NCBI GenBank assembly: GCA_947500445.1
Contig: CANMSB010000003.1
Span: 1-64,000, forward strand
DNA length: 64,000 nt
Origin: an uncultured Flavobacteriaceae bacterium
GTDB taxonomy: Bacteria > Bacteroidota > Bacteroidia > Flavobacteriales > Flavobacteriaceae
Reading direction: 5' to 3'
The position numbers and the translations under genes were made by a program. Positions 16,302 to 26,032 of the stretch are shown piece after piece. The notes below the pieces were generated by a model, which was given only the letters and a program-made list of their open reading frames with translations, had not been told where the DNA came from and ran no database searches. The number at the start of each line of letters is the position of its first letter. Position 1 is the first letter of the stretch.

Positions 16302-17588
16302 TTGGAAACCGCATTGGTCATTATTGTATTGTCCCTGTTGTTTTCCGCTTTTTTTTCGGGAATGGAGATCGCTTTCATTTCCGCCAATAAAATCCATATT
16401 GAAATAGAGAAAAAGCAAGAGGGCTTTTTGGCAAAGGTACTTACGCGCCTCACCCGAAAACCGTCTAAGTTTATCGCCACCATGTTGATCGGCAACAACA
16501 TTGCCTTGGTCATATATGGCTTGTACATGGGCGATATGTTGGTGGATATGTTTCAAGGGATGCGTTCCGACAATGCTATGGTACATTGGCTGCTGACCGA
16601 CTTCAGTTTGTTGACACAAACGGTCATTTCTACCCTAGTGATTCTTTTAACGGCCGAATTTCTTCCCAAGGTGTTGTTCCAAATCTATTCGAACACCCTA
16701 TTGCGTATTTTGGCGGTACCGGCCTACCTCTTTTATGTGCTGTTCTCCTTTCTTTCCGATTTTGTGATCAAGGTTTCCGATGTTATTTTAAAGGTATTCT
16801 TTAAAACTGAGGGCGACGAGGTGCAATTGGCATTTAGCAAAATGGAACTTGGGGACTATATTACCGAACAAATGGAAACCGTTGAGGAAGAAGATGAGAT
16901 AGATAGCGAAATACAGATTTTTCAGAATGCCCTGGAATTTGCCGAGGTCAAGGCACGGGAAGTTATGGTTCCCAGAACGGAGATAACCGCGGTAGAGCTG
17001 CACGAATCCCCCAAGAATTTGGCAAAGCTCTTTTCGGAAACCGGCTATTCCAAAATATTGATATATAAGGATACCATAGACGATATTATCGGCTACGTAC
17101 ATTCTTACGAACTTTTCAAAAAACCAAAAACCATAAAAAGCATTCTGCTGCCGGTAGAGTTCGTTCCTGAAACCATGTTGATCCACGATATTTTGAACAT
17201 CTTGGTAAAAAAACGAAAGAGCATGGCCGTTGTGCTCGACGAGTATGGGGGCACTTCCGGAATAATGACCGTTGAGGACATCATTGAAGAGCTGTTCGGT
17301 GAAATAGAGGACGAGCACGATACTACCGATCTGATAGAGGAGCGGTTAAGCGAGAACACGTTTAAGCTGTCCGCCCGTTTGGAGGTCGATTATTTGAACG
17401 AAACCTATAAGTGGGAACTTCCCGAAAGTGACGAATACGAAACCCTTGGGGGATTGATCGTAAACGAAACCGGAGAAATACCCGAAAAGGACTCCGAAAT
17501 CAAAATACCTCCCTTTGCCTTTACCGTTCTTGAAGTGTCCAACACCAAAATAGATTTGGTGGCGATGGAAATTATTGAAAAAGAGTAA
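16302..17588 (+). CDS. CNNM/CorC (HlyC) family membrane protein
   Basis: 428 residues with three recognisable parts. The first is an N-terminal DUF21 membrane domain (about 1-170) with FFSGMEIAFISANK and LTAEFLPKVLF. Next is a CBS pair (about 205-325) including VPRTEITAVELHES and VVLDEYGGTSGIMTVEDI. Last is a C-terminal CorC_HlyC domain (about 345-425) with ETLGGLIVNETGEIPEKD. Family members handle divalent cations, usually Mg efflux; the haemolysin label is historical. The start is TTG at 16302. The next Met (21) would cut the first helix. Confidence 0.9.
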   Translation: METALVIIVLSLLFSAFFSGMEIAFISANKIHIEIEKKQEGFLAKVLTRLTRKPSKFIATMLIGNNIALVIYGLYMGDMLVDMFQGMRSDNAMVHWLLTDFSLLTQTVISTLVILLTAEFLPKVLFQIYSNTLLRILAVPAYLFYVLFSFLSDFVIKVSDVILKVFFKTEGDEVQLAFSKMELGDYITEQMETVEEEDEIDSEIQIFQNALEFAEVKAREVMVPRTEITAVELHESPKNLAKLFSETGYSKILIYKDTIDDIIGYVHSYELFKKPKTIKSILLPVEFVPETMLIHDILNILVKKRKSMAVVLDEYGGTSGIMTVEDIIEELFGEIEDEHDTTDLIEERLSENTFKLSARLEVDYLNETYKWELPESDEYETLGGLIVNETGEIPEKDSEIKIPPFAFTVLEVSNTKIDLVAMEIIEKE

Positions 17589-17710
17589 GGGTTCCCACCT
17601 TTTTTTGATGCTGTTTTTCAATTGTAAACCCCGTAAAACTTAAAACTTTAGGCTTTAATAATTGAAAAGAAAATAGTATTTTCGCCAACTGATTTTAAAC
17701 ATACCCCGTC

Positions 17711-19828
17711 ATGGCGATTTTAGAGAATATTCGAAAGCGTACCACCATATTGATTTTGATCATTGGGTTGGCGCTTTTTGCATTTGTAATTTCAGGAGTT
17801 TTTACCAGCAGTGGTTTTGGTGGTGAAAAGGTAGGGTCAACCGTGGCCGAAATAAATGGGGAAGAAGTCTCCATTGACGAATTTCGCCAGCAGGTAGAAA
17901 CGGTGCAGCGGAGCTCGCCCCCGGGCACCTCTTCCATGCAGATCGTGAACCGGGTATGGGACCAACAGGTACGTAACAGTATTTTGGAGGAACAGTTTCA
18001 GGATTTGGGCGTTTCCATAGAGCAGGACCAAATTTTAAATTTCTTAAAAACATCGGGTTATGCACAAAGCCCCGAATTCCAAAATGCTGAGGGTGTTTTT
18101 GATGAAAATGTATTCCGTAACGCGGTCGCCAATTGGAGGGACAACGAGCCGGGCCGATATGATCTTTGGTTGCAGACCGAAAAACAGATCATTCAACAAG
18201 CCAAAGAGCAAACCTATTTTAACCTGATCAAGTCGGGAGTTGGCGCTACATTAAAGGAAGGCGAATTCGAGTATCGGTTGGCCAATGAAAAAATGGACCT
18301 CAAATATGTTCGGGTTCCCTACACCTCCATTCCGGACAGTAGCATTACCATCAATAAAAGTGAGATACAGGCCTACATAGAGGAGCATAAGGACGATTTC
18401 AAACAGGAAGAGGCAAGGGACATACAGTTCGTTTATTTTGAGGAAAAACCTTCGGATGCCGATGTAAATGCCGTTAAGGATGAGGTACTCAAATTAATGG
18501 ACGACAGTATCGAATATAGTGAGCTTACCGGTTTGACCGATACCGTGGCCGGTTTTCGAAACACGACCAACATAGCCGACTTCTTGGATAGGAAGTCCGA
18601 TATAAAGTTCGATAGCATTTATAAAGAAAAGAAGGCCTTGCCACAATTGTTCGCCGATACGCTAATGACCTTGGCCGTAGGGGAAACCTATGGTCCCTAT
18701 CGCGATGGAGACTTTTTTAAGGTAACGAAAATGACCGGTAGAAAGCCCAATGGTAGCGTTAAGGCCAGCCATATCCTTATCACTTATGAAGGCGCGGAAA
18801 GGGCGAAGCCCGAAATCAAAAGAACAAAGGAAGAAGCTGAGGAAAAGGCAAAGGAACTTTTGATCGAAGCTAAAAAAACGGACGTAAAGTTTGTGGAATT
18901 GGCAAGGGACAATTCCGACGGACCTTCCGCACCGAACGGTGGGGATCTTGGTTATTTTAAAGAAGGGATTATGACCCCCAAGTTCAACGATTTTGCCTTT
19001 GATAATGCCGTAGGTACCATCGGATTGGTGGAAACCGATTTTGGTTTTCATATTGTAAAGGTCGACGACAAGCGTGATCTGGTACAGATAGCTACTTTGG
19101 CAAGGGAAGTGGAACCTTCCGAAGAAACCATCAACAAATTGTTTACCGATGCTACCAACTTTGAGTTGGAGGCAATTGCAAGCGATACGCCTTTCTCCGA
19201 CTTTGCAAAAGAGAAAGAATACACGGTACGGCCAGTGAACAAGGTAAAGGCAATGGACGAAAACCTACCGGGACTCGATGCGCAGCGCAATATCGTACAA
19301 TGGGCGTTCAATCCTGAAACGGGCCTGGGCGACATCAAGCGTTTTAATATCAATAGCGGATATGCCGTAGTGCAATTGACCAACAAGTTCGATGAAGGGT
19401 TGATGACCGTTGAAGATGCTTCGGCTACCGTGCTTCCCAAATTAAGGAAAGAAAGAAAAGCGGCCCAGATCATCAGTGCCAATAAAGGAAAGTCCATGGA
19501 GGACATCGCAAAGGACAATAACCTAACGGTATCCAATGCAACCGCGGTTACGGTAAAATCGCCTACCATTCCGGGAGCCGGACAAGAACCAAGTGTGGTC
19601 GGTACCGCATTCGCGATGAAAGAAGGGGAGACCTCTTCCTTGTTGGAAGGGAGCTCGGGAGTGTTTATGGTGACCGTTGCAAAACGGGAAGCGCCGATAA
19701 AACTGGACAACTATAGTACCTATGCCAATACCTTGCGAAATTCAAGTTCGGGAAAGGTAAATACCGCAGTCGTGGAGGCTTTAAAGGAAAAAGCGGAAAT
19801 CACCGACAAGCGTAGTACCTTTTACTAA
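17711..19828 (+). CDS. PpiD-like periplasmic peptidyl-prolyl isomerase
   Basis: 705 residues. An N-terminal membrane anchor (about 12-31) is followed by a SurA/PpiD chaperone N-domain (VAEINGEEVSIDEFRQQV). A parvulin domain lies at about 345-450 (KASHILITYEGAE, ARDNSDGPSAPNGGDLGYFKEGIM, DFGFHIVKVDD), with a long C-terminal chaperone part after it. It helps fold outer-membrane and secreted proteins at the inner-membrane face. Last gene of the coaX-to-ppiD run, with 122 bp between it and the CNNM gene. Confidence 0.9.
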   Translation: MAILENIRKRTTILILIIGLALFAFVISGVFTSSGFGGEKVGSTVAEINGEEVSIDEFRQQVETVQRSSPPGTSSMQIVNRVWDQQVRNSILEEQFQDLGVSIEQDQILNFLKTSGYAQSPEFQNAEGVFDENVFRNAVANWRDNEPGRYDLWLQTEKQIIQQAKEQTYFNLIKSGVGATLKEGEFEYRLANEKMDLKYVRVPYTSIPDSSITINKSEIQAYIEEHKDDFKQEEARDIQFVYFEEKPSDADVNAVKDEVLKLMDDSIEYSELTGLTDTVAGFRNTTNIADFLDRKSDIKFDSIYKEKKALPQLFADTLMTLAVGETYGPYRDGDFFKVTKMTGRKPNGSVKASHILITYEGAERAKPEIKRTKEEAEEKAKELLIEAKKTDVKFVELARDNSDGPSAPNGGDLGYFKEGIMTPKFNDFAFDNAVGTIGLVETDFGFHIVKVDDKRDLVQIATLAREVEPSEETINKLFTDATNFELEAIASDTPFSDFAKEKEYTVRPVNKVKAMDENLPGLDAQRNIVQWAFNPETGLGDIKRFNINSGYAVVQLTNKFDEGLMTVEDASATVLPKLRKERKAAQIISANKGKSMEDIAKDNNLTVSNATAVTVKSPTIPGAGQEPSVVGTAFAMKEGETSSLLEGSSGVFMVTVAKREAPIKLDNYSTYANTLRNSSSGKVNTAVVEALKEKAEITDKRSTFY

Positions 19829-19897
19829 GGGACGAAAGCCTAACACCAGAAATGGTACATGGCAAGCTATACTTCCTTTGTTGTAATAGGGTGGCGT

Positions 19898-20809
19898 TTA
19901 AGATAAGATCATTTTTGAAAAGGGTATGACCGTGTCATATCCTTTTTCTTTGAAATAGGTTGGGCTTGTCGCCGCATCTCCGGTAGCAAGCACAAAATCG
20001 CCCCCCCAAGCACCTAAGCTCTTAACGGCATGCGGGTAATCGTCGAACAATAGGTGTTGAACCGTGGCGATATCCAAGGCTTTGGAAATGAGGTTTTCAT
20101 GGGCGCTCAGCAACCGTTCGAATTCCGATAGCCGTTCTACCACTGTAAGTTGTTCCGTTATACTGCTGATGTCGGCTATAAGCCCATGATCCATATCACG
20201 TTTTCGATACATTGCAATGGCTTCCCTGCTGTTTCTTTTTTGGTTGAGGTATACAAAAAAGAGGCGGTCCTTAAAGGGTACGTCCCAAGCGATGGACTCG
20301 ACTTTCGGAACATTATTTTCAATTTGGTATAAGATCGGGGTGTCCGTTCCGGCACAGGCAATATCATAACCACTACCGCCAAAGGTGGCATGTAAAAGCT
20401 GATATGGGTCGATGTCGGCCCAGCAGGCAAGGGTATAGATCAAGGTAGAAGAGGTGCCCAACCCCCAGTTTTTAGGAAAACTTAGTCGCGTTTTCACCTC
20501 ATATCCGTTGGCACGGGTCAAAAAATCTGGATTCAAGGCCTGCGCTTGCCGCAGTATTCGGGTCAAAATCTCGGCCGTTTTGGTGTTGGTATTGGAGCGT
20601 TCCAAAAGGCCGTTTAAATCGTATTCGCCTTCGAACCAAGGGAGTCCGTTAGGATCGAGACTCTTCCAACGGAGCAGTCCGGAGCGGTTTTCGTTTACCG
20701 ATAATGCTTGTCCGTATCTGGTAGGCAGCGCAAGTCCCTTTGCACCGTCCAAGAGGACATATTCCCCGGATAGCAGTAGTTTGCCGTTACCATAAAATTT
20801 TTGCTCCAT
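19898..20809 (-). CDS. GYDIA family GHMP kinase (mevalonate pathway)
   Basis: 303 residues of the GHMP kinase superfamily: GKLLLSGEYVLLDGAKGLALP at the N-terminus, NWGLGTSSTLIYTLA as the ATP loop and GSGYDIACA, the motif that names this Bacteroidota subgroup. It is encoded with HMG-CoA reductase (the stop and start share one base, TAATG). This supports it being a mevalonate or phosphomevalonate kinase for isoprenoid synthesis. Which phosphorylation step it performs is not decided by sequence. Confidence 0.9.
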   Translation of the reverse strand: MEQKFYGNGKLLLSGEYVLLDGAKGLALPTRYGQALSVNENRSGLLRWKSLDPNGLPWFEGEYDLNGLLERSNTNTKTAEILTRILRQAQALNPDFLTRANGYEVKTRLSFPKNWGLGTSSTLIYTLACWADIDPYQLLHATFGGSGYDIACAGTDTPILYQIENNVPKVESIAWDVPFKDRLFFVYLNQKRNSREAIAMYRKRDMDHGLIADISSITEQLTVVERLSEFERLLSAHENLISKALDIATVQHLLFDDYPHAVKSLGAWGGDFVLATGDAATSPTYFKEKGYDTVIPFSKMILS

Positions 20810-22128
20810 TATGGTTGCCTCAATTTTTCAAAGGCCGAAACTACGGCACTGTGGGTTACGGTATGTTTTTTAAAATACGCGGTCAACACTTTCTTTTCCT
20901 CGGCATTTGCATGGAGCTGATTTAAGATGTTCATCAGATGCATTTTCATATGTCCTTCCTGTATACCGGTAGTGACCAACGAGCTTACCGCGGCAAAATT
21001 TTGAGCAAGGCCTGCGACTGCCACAAGTTGCATCAGCTCTTTTGCCGATGGGTTGCCCAAAATTTCCAAGGCCAGTTTTACCAAGGGGTGAAGGGAGGTA
21101 AGCCCACCGACCGTTCCCAAGGCCAAAGGAATTTCGATCCAAAAGGAAAAGATACCGTCGGTAACCGAAGCATGGGTCAAACTTTGATAACGGCCGTCTT
21201 TGGCGGCATAGGCATGAACGCCGGCTTCTACCGCCCTAAAATCATTACCGGTCGCCAAGACCACCGCATCTATTCCGTTCATAATGCCCTTATTGTGGGT
21301 GACCGCCCTATGGGGCTCTATTTCGGCAATGGTAACGGCTCGGACCATTTTTTCCGCAAAAACCGCTGGGGAAATATCGGGACGTAGCTGTAATTCGGAA
21401 ACGGGGCATTCCACTTCGGCACGTACCAGGCATTCCGGAACGTAGTTGGACAGAATGCTCATGACCACCTCAATAGTACTTTCGTCAGCGGTAAAAGGCC
21501 GATATATTTTTGCCTCTCGCTGGAGGGTTTCTGCAAATTGCTCCAAGCAGGAGTTGATGAAATTGGCGCCCATGGCATCCAAGGTTTCAAAGGTACAGTG
21601 TAGTTGGTAGTAATGTTGCAGTTCGGCGGTTTTGTCGCGAAGCACGATTCCCGTAATGCCGCCACCGCGCTTTTCCATGTTTTTGGTGATCGCAGCGGCG
21701 TCCGTAATAAAAACCTCTTGTATCGATTCGATAAAAGCATCTAGTTTTTCCGGGGCGCCATCGAACATAAAATGTACCTGTCCTATCTTTTGAGTGCCCA
21801 ATACCCGGGCTTTGAAACCGCCGCGATCAAGCCAAAATTTAGCCGCTTTACTGGCGGCCGCCACTACGGAGCTTTCCTCAATGGCCATCGGTAAGGCGTA
21901 CAACCGATCGTTGATCTTGAAGTTGGGGGCAATTCCCAAGGGAAGGTAAAAATTGGAGATGGTATTTTCAATAAACTCGTCGTGCAACTGTTGTAATTGC
22001 CGATCGGTGTTCCAGTACTGTGCCAACACTTTTTTGGCCTCATCGGGGTCACCTGTAAAATGCGTGGCCAGCCAATCGATTTTTGCCGTTTTGTCCAGTT
22101 TGGAAAACCCCTGTATCGGTTGGGTCAT
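20809..22128 (-). CDS. mvaA: Class II HMG-CoA reductase
   Basis: Converts HMG-CoA to mevalonate. About 439 residues from ATG 22128 (MTQPIQGFSKLDKT). The catalytic residues of class II enzymes are in AIEESSVVAAASKAAKFW (Glu), THNKGIMNGIDAVVLATGNDFRAVEAG (Lys and Asp) and GIQEGHMKMH (His). Earlier in-frame starts exist at 22164 (ATG) and 22197 (TTG). 22128 is preferred because it matches the family length and because a TAnnTTTG element (TATCTTTG, 22148-22155 on the minus strand) would otherwise be coding. Divergent from the peptidase gene and co-translated with the GYDIA kinase. Confidence 0.93.
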   Translation of the reverse strand: MTQPIQGFSKLDKTAKIDWLATHFTGDPDEAKKVLAQYWNTDRQLQQLHDEFIENTISNFYLPLGIAPNFKINDRLYALPMAIEESSVVAAASKAAKFWLDRGGFKARVLGTQKIGQVHFMFDGAPEKLDAFIESIQEVFITDAAAITKNMEKRGGGITGIVLRDKTAELQHYYQLHCTFETLDAMGANFINSCLEQFAETLQREAKIYRPFTADESTIEVVMSILSNYVPECLVRAEVECPVSELQLRPDISPAVFAEKMVRAVTIAEIEPHRAVTHNKGIMNGIDAVVLATGNDFRAVEAGVHAYAAKDGRYQSLTHASVTDGIFSFWIEIPLALGTVGGLTSLHPLVKLALEILGNPSAKELMQLVAVAGLAQNFAAVSSLVTTGIQEGHMKMHLMNILNQLHANAEEKKVLTAYFKKHTVTHSAVVSAFEKLRQP

Positions 22129-22279
22129 AGGGTCTTGGTTTTGTTGCCAAAGATACATATTCATGTCGGTTTCGCCCGATTTTGAAACCGCTAACAAAAG
22201 TGCTTGTTTTTATGCTAAAAGTTTATTTATTCCTAAAATTATCACTAAACTTGACAGATTTAACAAACCGCGATTCCAA

Positions 22280-24442
22280 ATGAAAAAAATAACAGGTTTA
22301 TTGCTACTGTTGTGCAGTATTTTTGGTTCCGTACAGGCCCAAAAGAAGATAACGGTAGAAGAAATTTATCAAGGTGCATTTCTTACGCAGGGCATGGAAG
22401 CCATTCGATCCTCGAAAAATGGAAAACAGTATACTATTTTGACGGTCGATCCTGGCAGGGGGAAAAGCACCATTGACCTATATGACTATACTACCCAGAC
22501 CAAAACCGCGACACTAGTTTCCTCCGACGATTTGGAGGGAATTGCAACTTTTTCGGCATATGCCTTCAGTGCCGACGAATCTAAAATAGTTTTGGCGACG
22601 AATGTAACACCGGTCTTCAGACGGTCAACACTGGGCGTATACTACGTATATGATGTGAAAACCAAAACCACGGTGAAAGTGGCGGACTTTCCGATCAGGG
22701 AGCCCCTGCTATCCCCTTCCAGTGAGAAGGTGGCCTATGTTGCCGAGAATAATCTGTACGTTTTTGACATTGCCACGGGGAACACCGAACAAATAACGAC
22801 CGATGGGGTGCTAAACAGTGTTATCAACGGGGTTACCGATTGGGTGTATGAGGAGGAGTTTGCCGTTGTACGTGCCTTTGAATGGAATTCCGATGGGTCT
22901 AAAATCGCTTTTCTTCGTTTCGACGAGAGCAAGGTTCCCGAGTTTTCAATGGATGTTTACGGCGCCGAGCTTTACCAAAAACCTTATGTGTTCAAGTATC
23001 CCAAGGCAGGTGAGGAAAACGCCAAAGTAAGCCTGCATTTGTTCGATTTGGCATCAAAAAAAACAATGGAGGTCCCGTTGGGGAATCCCCACTATATTCC
23101 GCGGATCAAATGGAGAAACCATCCCGACCATTTGAGCGTACATGCACTGAACAGGCATCAGAACCATTTGCAGTTATATGATGTAAATGCAAAGAAAAAT
23201 ACGGTATCCGTACTGTTGGAAGAAAAAGATGCGGCCTATATCGATATTACCGACGACCTTACCTTTTTGGAGGACGATAGTTTTATTTGGACGAGCGAAA
23301 AGGACGGGAACAAACACATATACCACTACGGCGAAGATGGAAAACTGATTACTCAGGTTACCAAAGGCCCTTGGGAGGTGACCGCCTATTACGGCTATGA
23401 CCAGAACGAGGATCGGGTATACTATCAATCGACCGAGAACGGTTCCATCAACCGGGGGGTGTATAGCGTATCCAGTGGTGGAAAGGAAAAAAAGGAATTG
23501 GCGGTATCGCCGGGAACGAACGGCGCCGACTTTAGTGCCGATTTCACTTATTTTATTAATACCCATTCCAGCGCTACCAGTCCATATCGGTTTACGCTGC
23601 ACCAAGCCCTGACGGGTAAAATGCTGACAGAGATCCGTAATAATGAGGCGCTATCCAAAAAATTGGAAGGTTATGAGATGCGCCCAAAGGAATTTGGCAC
23701 CATCGCGATTAATGGAAACGATTTGAATATGTATATGATCAAACCGAAAAATTTTGATGCCAACAAAAAATATCCGTTACTGCTATATCAATACAGTGGA
23801 CCAGGCTCTCAAAATGTTTCGAACAAATGGGGAGGAGCCAACGATTACTGGCATCAAAGTCTCGTTTCGGAAGGGTACATTGTAGCGTGCGTAGATGGCA
23901 GGGGAACGGGTTTTAAAGGACGCGATTTTAAAAAGGTGACCCAAAAGGAACTGGGCAAGTATGAAGTGGAGGACCAGATCGCCGTGGCGCAAAAGTTGAG
24001 TGAGAAGCCCTATATCGACGCCGAACGTACCGGTATTTGGGGCTGGAGTTATGGCGGCTTTATGTCGACCAATTGTATTTTAAAGGGCAACGATACCTTT
24101 GAAATGGCCATAGCGGTGGCCCCGGTCACCAGCTGGCGGTTTTACGATACCATTTACACGGAACGTTATATGCAAACGCCACAAGAAAACGCCTCCGGTT
24201 ATGATACCAACTCTCCTTTAAACTATCCCGAAAAACTAAAGGGCGACTACCTACTGGTTCATGGTTCGGGCGACGACAATGTGCATGTACAGAACAGTAT
24301 GCGAATGGTGGAGGCGCTGATCCAGGCCGATAAACAGTTCGATTGGGCCATCTATCCCGATAGGAACCATGGCATATACGGTGGAAATACCCGAATACAC
24401 CTCTACAACAAGATGACCGATTTTATAAAAGAAAACCTTTAA
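22280..24442 (+). CDS. Dipeptidyl-peptidase IV-like S9 peptidase
   Basis: 720 residues with a signal peptide (MKKITGLLLLLCSIFGSVQAQ), predicted periplasmic. An N-terminal eight-blade propeller (about 40-460, with NGVTDWVYEEEF containing the DPP-IV Glu pair) is followed by an alpha/beta-hydrolase domain. The catalytic triad is Ser in GWSYGGFMS, Asp in VHGSGDDNVHVQ and His in DRNHGIYGG. It removes X-Pro dipeptides from peptide N-termini. The open frame extends upstream to 21953 but would run antisense to mvaA, and the signal peptide fixes the start at 22280. A peptide transporter follows 18 bp later, so cleavage and uptake are linked. Confidence 0.95.
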   Translation: MKKITGLLLLLCSIFGSVQAQKKITVEEIYQGAFLTQGMEAIRSSKNGKQYTILTVDPGRGKSTIDLYDYTTQTKTATLVSSDDLEGIATFSAYAFSADESKIVLATNVTPVFRRSTLGVYYVYDVKTKTTVKVADFPIREPLLSPSSEKVAYVAENNLYVFDIATGNTEQITTDGVLNSVINGVTDWVYEEEFAVVRAFEWNSDGSKIAFLRFDESKVPEFSMDVYGAELYQKPYVFKYPKAGEENAKVSLHLFDLASKKTMEVPLGNPHYIPRIKWRNHPDHLSVHALNRHQNHLQLYDVNAKKNTVSVLLEEKDAAYIDITDDLTFLEDDSFIWTSEKDGNKHIYHYGEDGKLITQVTKGPWEVTAYYGYDQNEDRVYYQSTENGSINRGVYSVSSGGKEKKELAVSPGTNGADFSADFTYFINTHSSATSPYRFTLHQALTGKMLTEIRNNEALSKKLEGYEMRPKEFGTIAINGNDLNMYMIKPKNFDANKKYPLLLYQYSGPGSQNVSNKWGGANDYWHQSLVSEGYIVACVDGRGTGFKGRDFKKVTQKELGKYEVEDQIAVAQKLSEKPYIDAERTGIWGWSYGGFMSTNCILKGNDTFEMAIAVAPVTSWRFYDTIYTERYMQTPQENASGYDTNSPLNYPEKLKGDYLLVHGSGDDNVHVQNSMRMVEALIQADKQFDWAIYPDRNHGIYGGNTRIHLYNKMTDFIKENL

Positions 24443-24460
24443 CCCCAAAACACCTATCAA

Positions 24461-26026
24461 ATGGCGATTATAGAAAAATCACAGCATCAAAAAGAACTTT
24501 TTGGGCATCCAGTGGGACTTTACGTCCTATTCTTTACAGAAATGTGGGAACGGTTCTCCTATTATGGGATGAGGGCGCTGTTAACCTTGTACATGACCGC
24601 AAAAACGCTGGAGAACGATCCCCAGAGTGGATTGGGTTGGACTACCACGGAGGCGTTGGCACTCTATGGATGGTACACGATGTTGGTGTATTTAATGAGC
24701 ATACCGGGAGGGTTTTTGGCCGATAGGGTATTGGGGCAAAAGAAAGCCGTAACGATCGGTGCCCTATTGCTTACCGCTGGGCACGGGGTTCTGGCGATCG
24801 ATGCTATTTGGGCCTATTACTCCGGTTTAGGTCTTGTTATTTTGGGCGTTGGAATGTTAAAACCGAATATCTCTACGATGGTAGGGGGATTGTACCGGCA
24901 AAACGATATCCGCAGGGACAAGGGGTTCAGTATATTTTATGTAGGTATCAATCTTGGTTCGTTTTTGGCTTCCTTGTCCGTAGGTCTTGTGGCCAAATAC
25001 TACGGCTGGCACTACGGATTTGGATTGGCGGGAATCGGTATGGCCTTGGGCTTGCTCGTTTACCTATATGGGCAACGCTTTTTGGTGCATGTCGGAAACG
25101 CTCCCACGGTCGAGGAAAAATCCAACGATATCAGTTTGGCGAGCTTGTTTTCCCAATTGCTAAAATCACCGTTGCAACTGACAATCGTTTTAATATTATT
25201 GGCGCTTTCGGTTTATGCCGGAATAACTTTTAAAGGACCGGATCACTTGGGCTATGGTCTTCTTTTTATCGTAATATCCCTTATTACGGGACTTATGATG
25301 ATGATTTATAAGAACCTTAACGGGCAAGTAGAAAAAGACCGTTATGTGGTATTGTTATTATCCCTATTGATGGTATTGGTGTTTTGGGGATGTTTCGAGC
25401 AAATGGGGGGACTTATGAACCTGTATGCCGAAGACAAAACCGATAGAATGTTGATGGGCTGGGAAGTACCTTCTGCATGGTTTCAATCGGCCAATCCCGG
25501 ATTTATCATCCTTTTCGCCGTGTTGGTGGCCAACTTTTGGGCCCGAAGAAAGTTAAAAGGAAAAGCGGCGTCTTCCCTTTTTAAAATGGCAGTTGGTGTA
25601 ATTGTTATGGGGTTTGGTTTCATGTTTATGGTTTTTGCCTCCTTGCAGTATGAAGCAAATGGGAGTTCGGCCATGTATTGGCTTCTTTTCGCATACCTCT
25701 TTCATACCTTGGGGGAGCTGTGTTTGTCCCCGGTTTCCCTTTCGTTCTTTACAAAATTGGCGCCAGCTCGGTATATGGCATTGATGATGGGAGTATATTG
25801 GGCGGCCACAGGTTTAGGGAACAAAGTTGCCGGAGTTATAGGGGAAGAATCGGTTAAAGCTGGAGAGCTAAAGGTTTTTGGCGGACTTTTTGTATTTGCC
25901 GTACTTTTTGGAATACTTGTCATTCTATTGATCAAACCGTTAAAACGGCTTACTCATGGTGCCGAAGATAAGGAGACCGTTATCAAAGCGGACGAAAATA
26001 TAGGTTTTGAATCGGCGGATCGTTAA
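24461..26026 (+). CDS. POT family proton-dependent di/tripeptide transporter
   Basis: 521 residues with 12-14 membrane helices. The POT signature FFTEMWERFSYYGMRALL (ExxERFxYY type) is in helix 1, and GVGMLKPNIS and FSIFYVGINLGSF are the second family motif. It imports small peptides with protons across the inner membrane. Placed directly after the DPP-IV-like gene, it probably takes up the dipeptides released in the periplasm. Its stop is 6 bp from the stop of convergent comEC. Confidence 0.95.
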   Translation: MAIIEKSQHQKELFGHPVGLYVLFFTEMWERFSYYGMRALLTLYMTAKTLENDPQSGLGWTTTEALALYGWYTMLVYLMSIPGGFLADRVLGQKKAVTIGALLLTAGHGVLAIDAIWAYYSGLGLVILGVGMLKPNISTMVGGLYRQNDIRRDKGFSIFYVGINLGSFLASLSVGLVAKYYGWHYGFGLAGIGMALGLLVYLYGQRFLVHVGNAPTVEEKSNDISLASLFSQLLKSPLQLTIVLILLALSVYAGITFKGPDHLGYGLLFIVISLITGLMMMIYKNLNGQVEKDRYVVLLLSLLMVLVFWGCFEQMGGLMNLYAEDKTDRMLMGWEVPSAWFQSANPGFIILFAVLVANFWARRKLKGKAASSLFKMAVGVIVMGFGFMFMVFASLQYEANGSSAMYWLLFAYLFHTLGELCLSPVSLSFFTKLAPARYMALMMGVYWAATGLGNKVAGVIGEESVKAGELKVFGGLFVFAVLFGILVILLIKPLKRLTHGAEDKETVIKADENIGFESADR

Positions 26027-26032
26027 TGGATT

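Noticed and set aside
16302-17588. Haemolysin/virulence gene
   Set aside because: DUF21-CBS-CorC proteins are cation-transport related; the haemolysin name is a historical label.
21953-22279. 109-codon extension of the DPP-IV-like peptidase
   Set aside because: It lies antisense to mvaA and its promoter area; the signal peptide at 22280 marks the real start.
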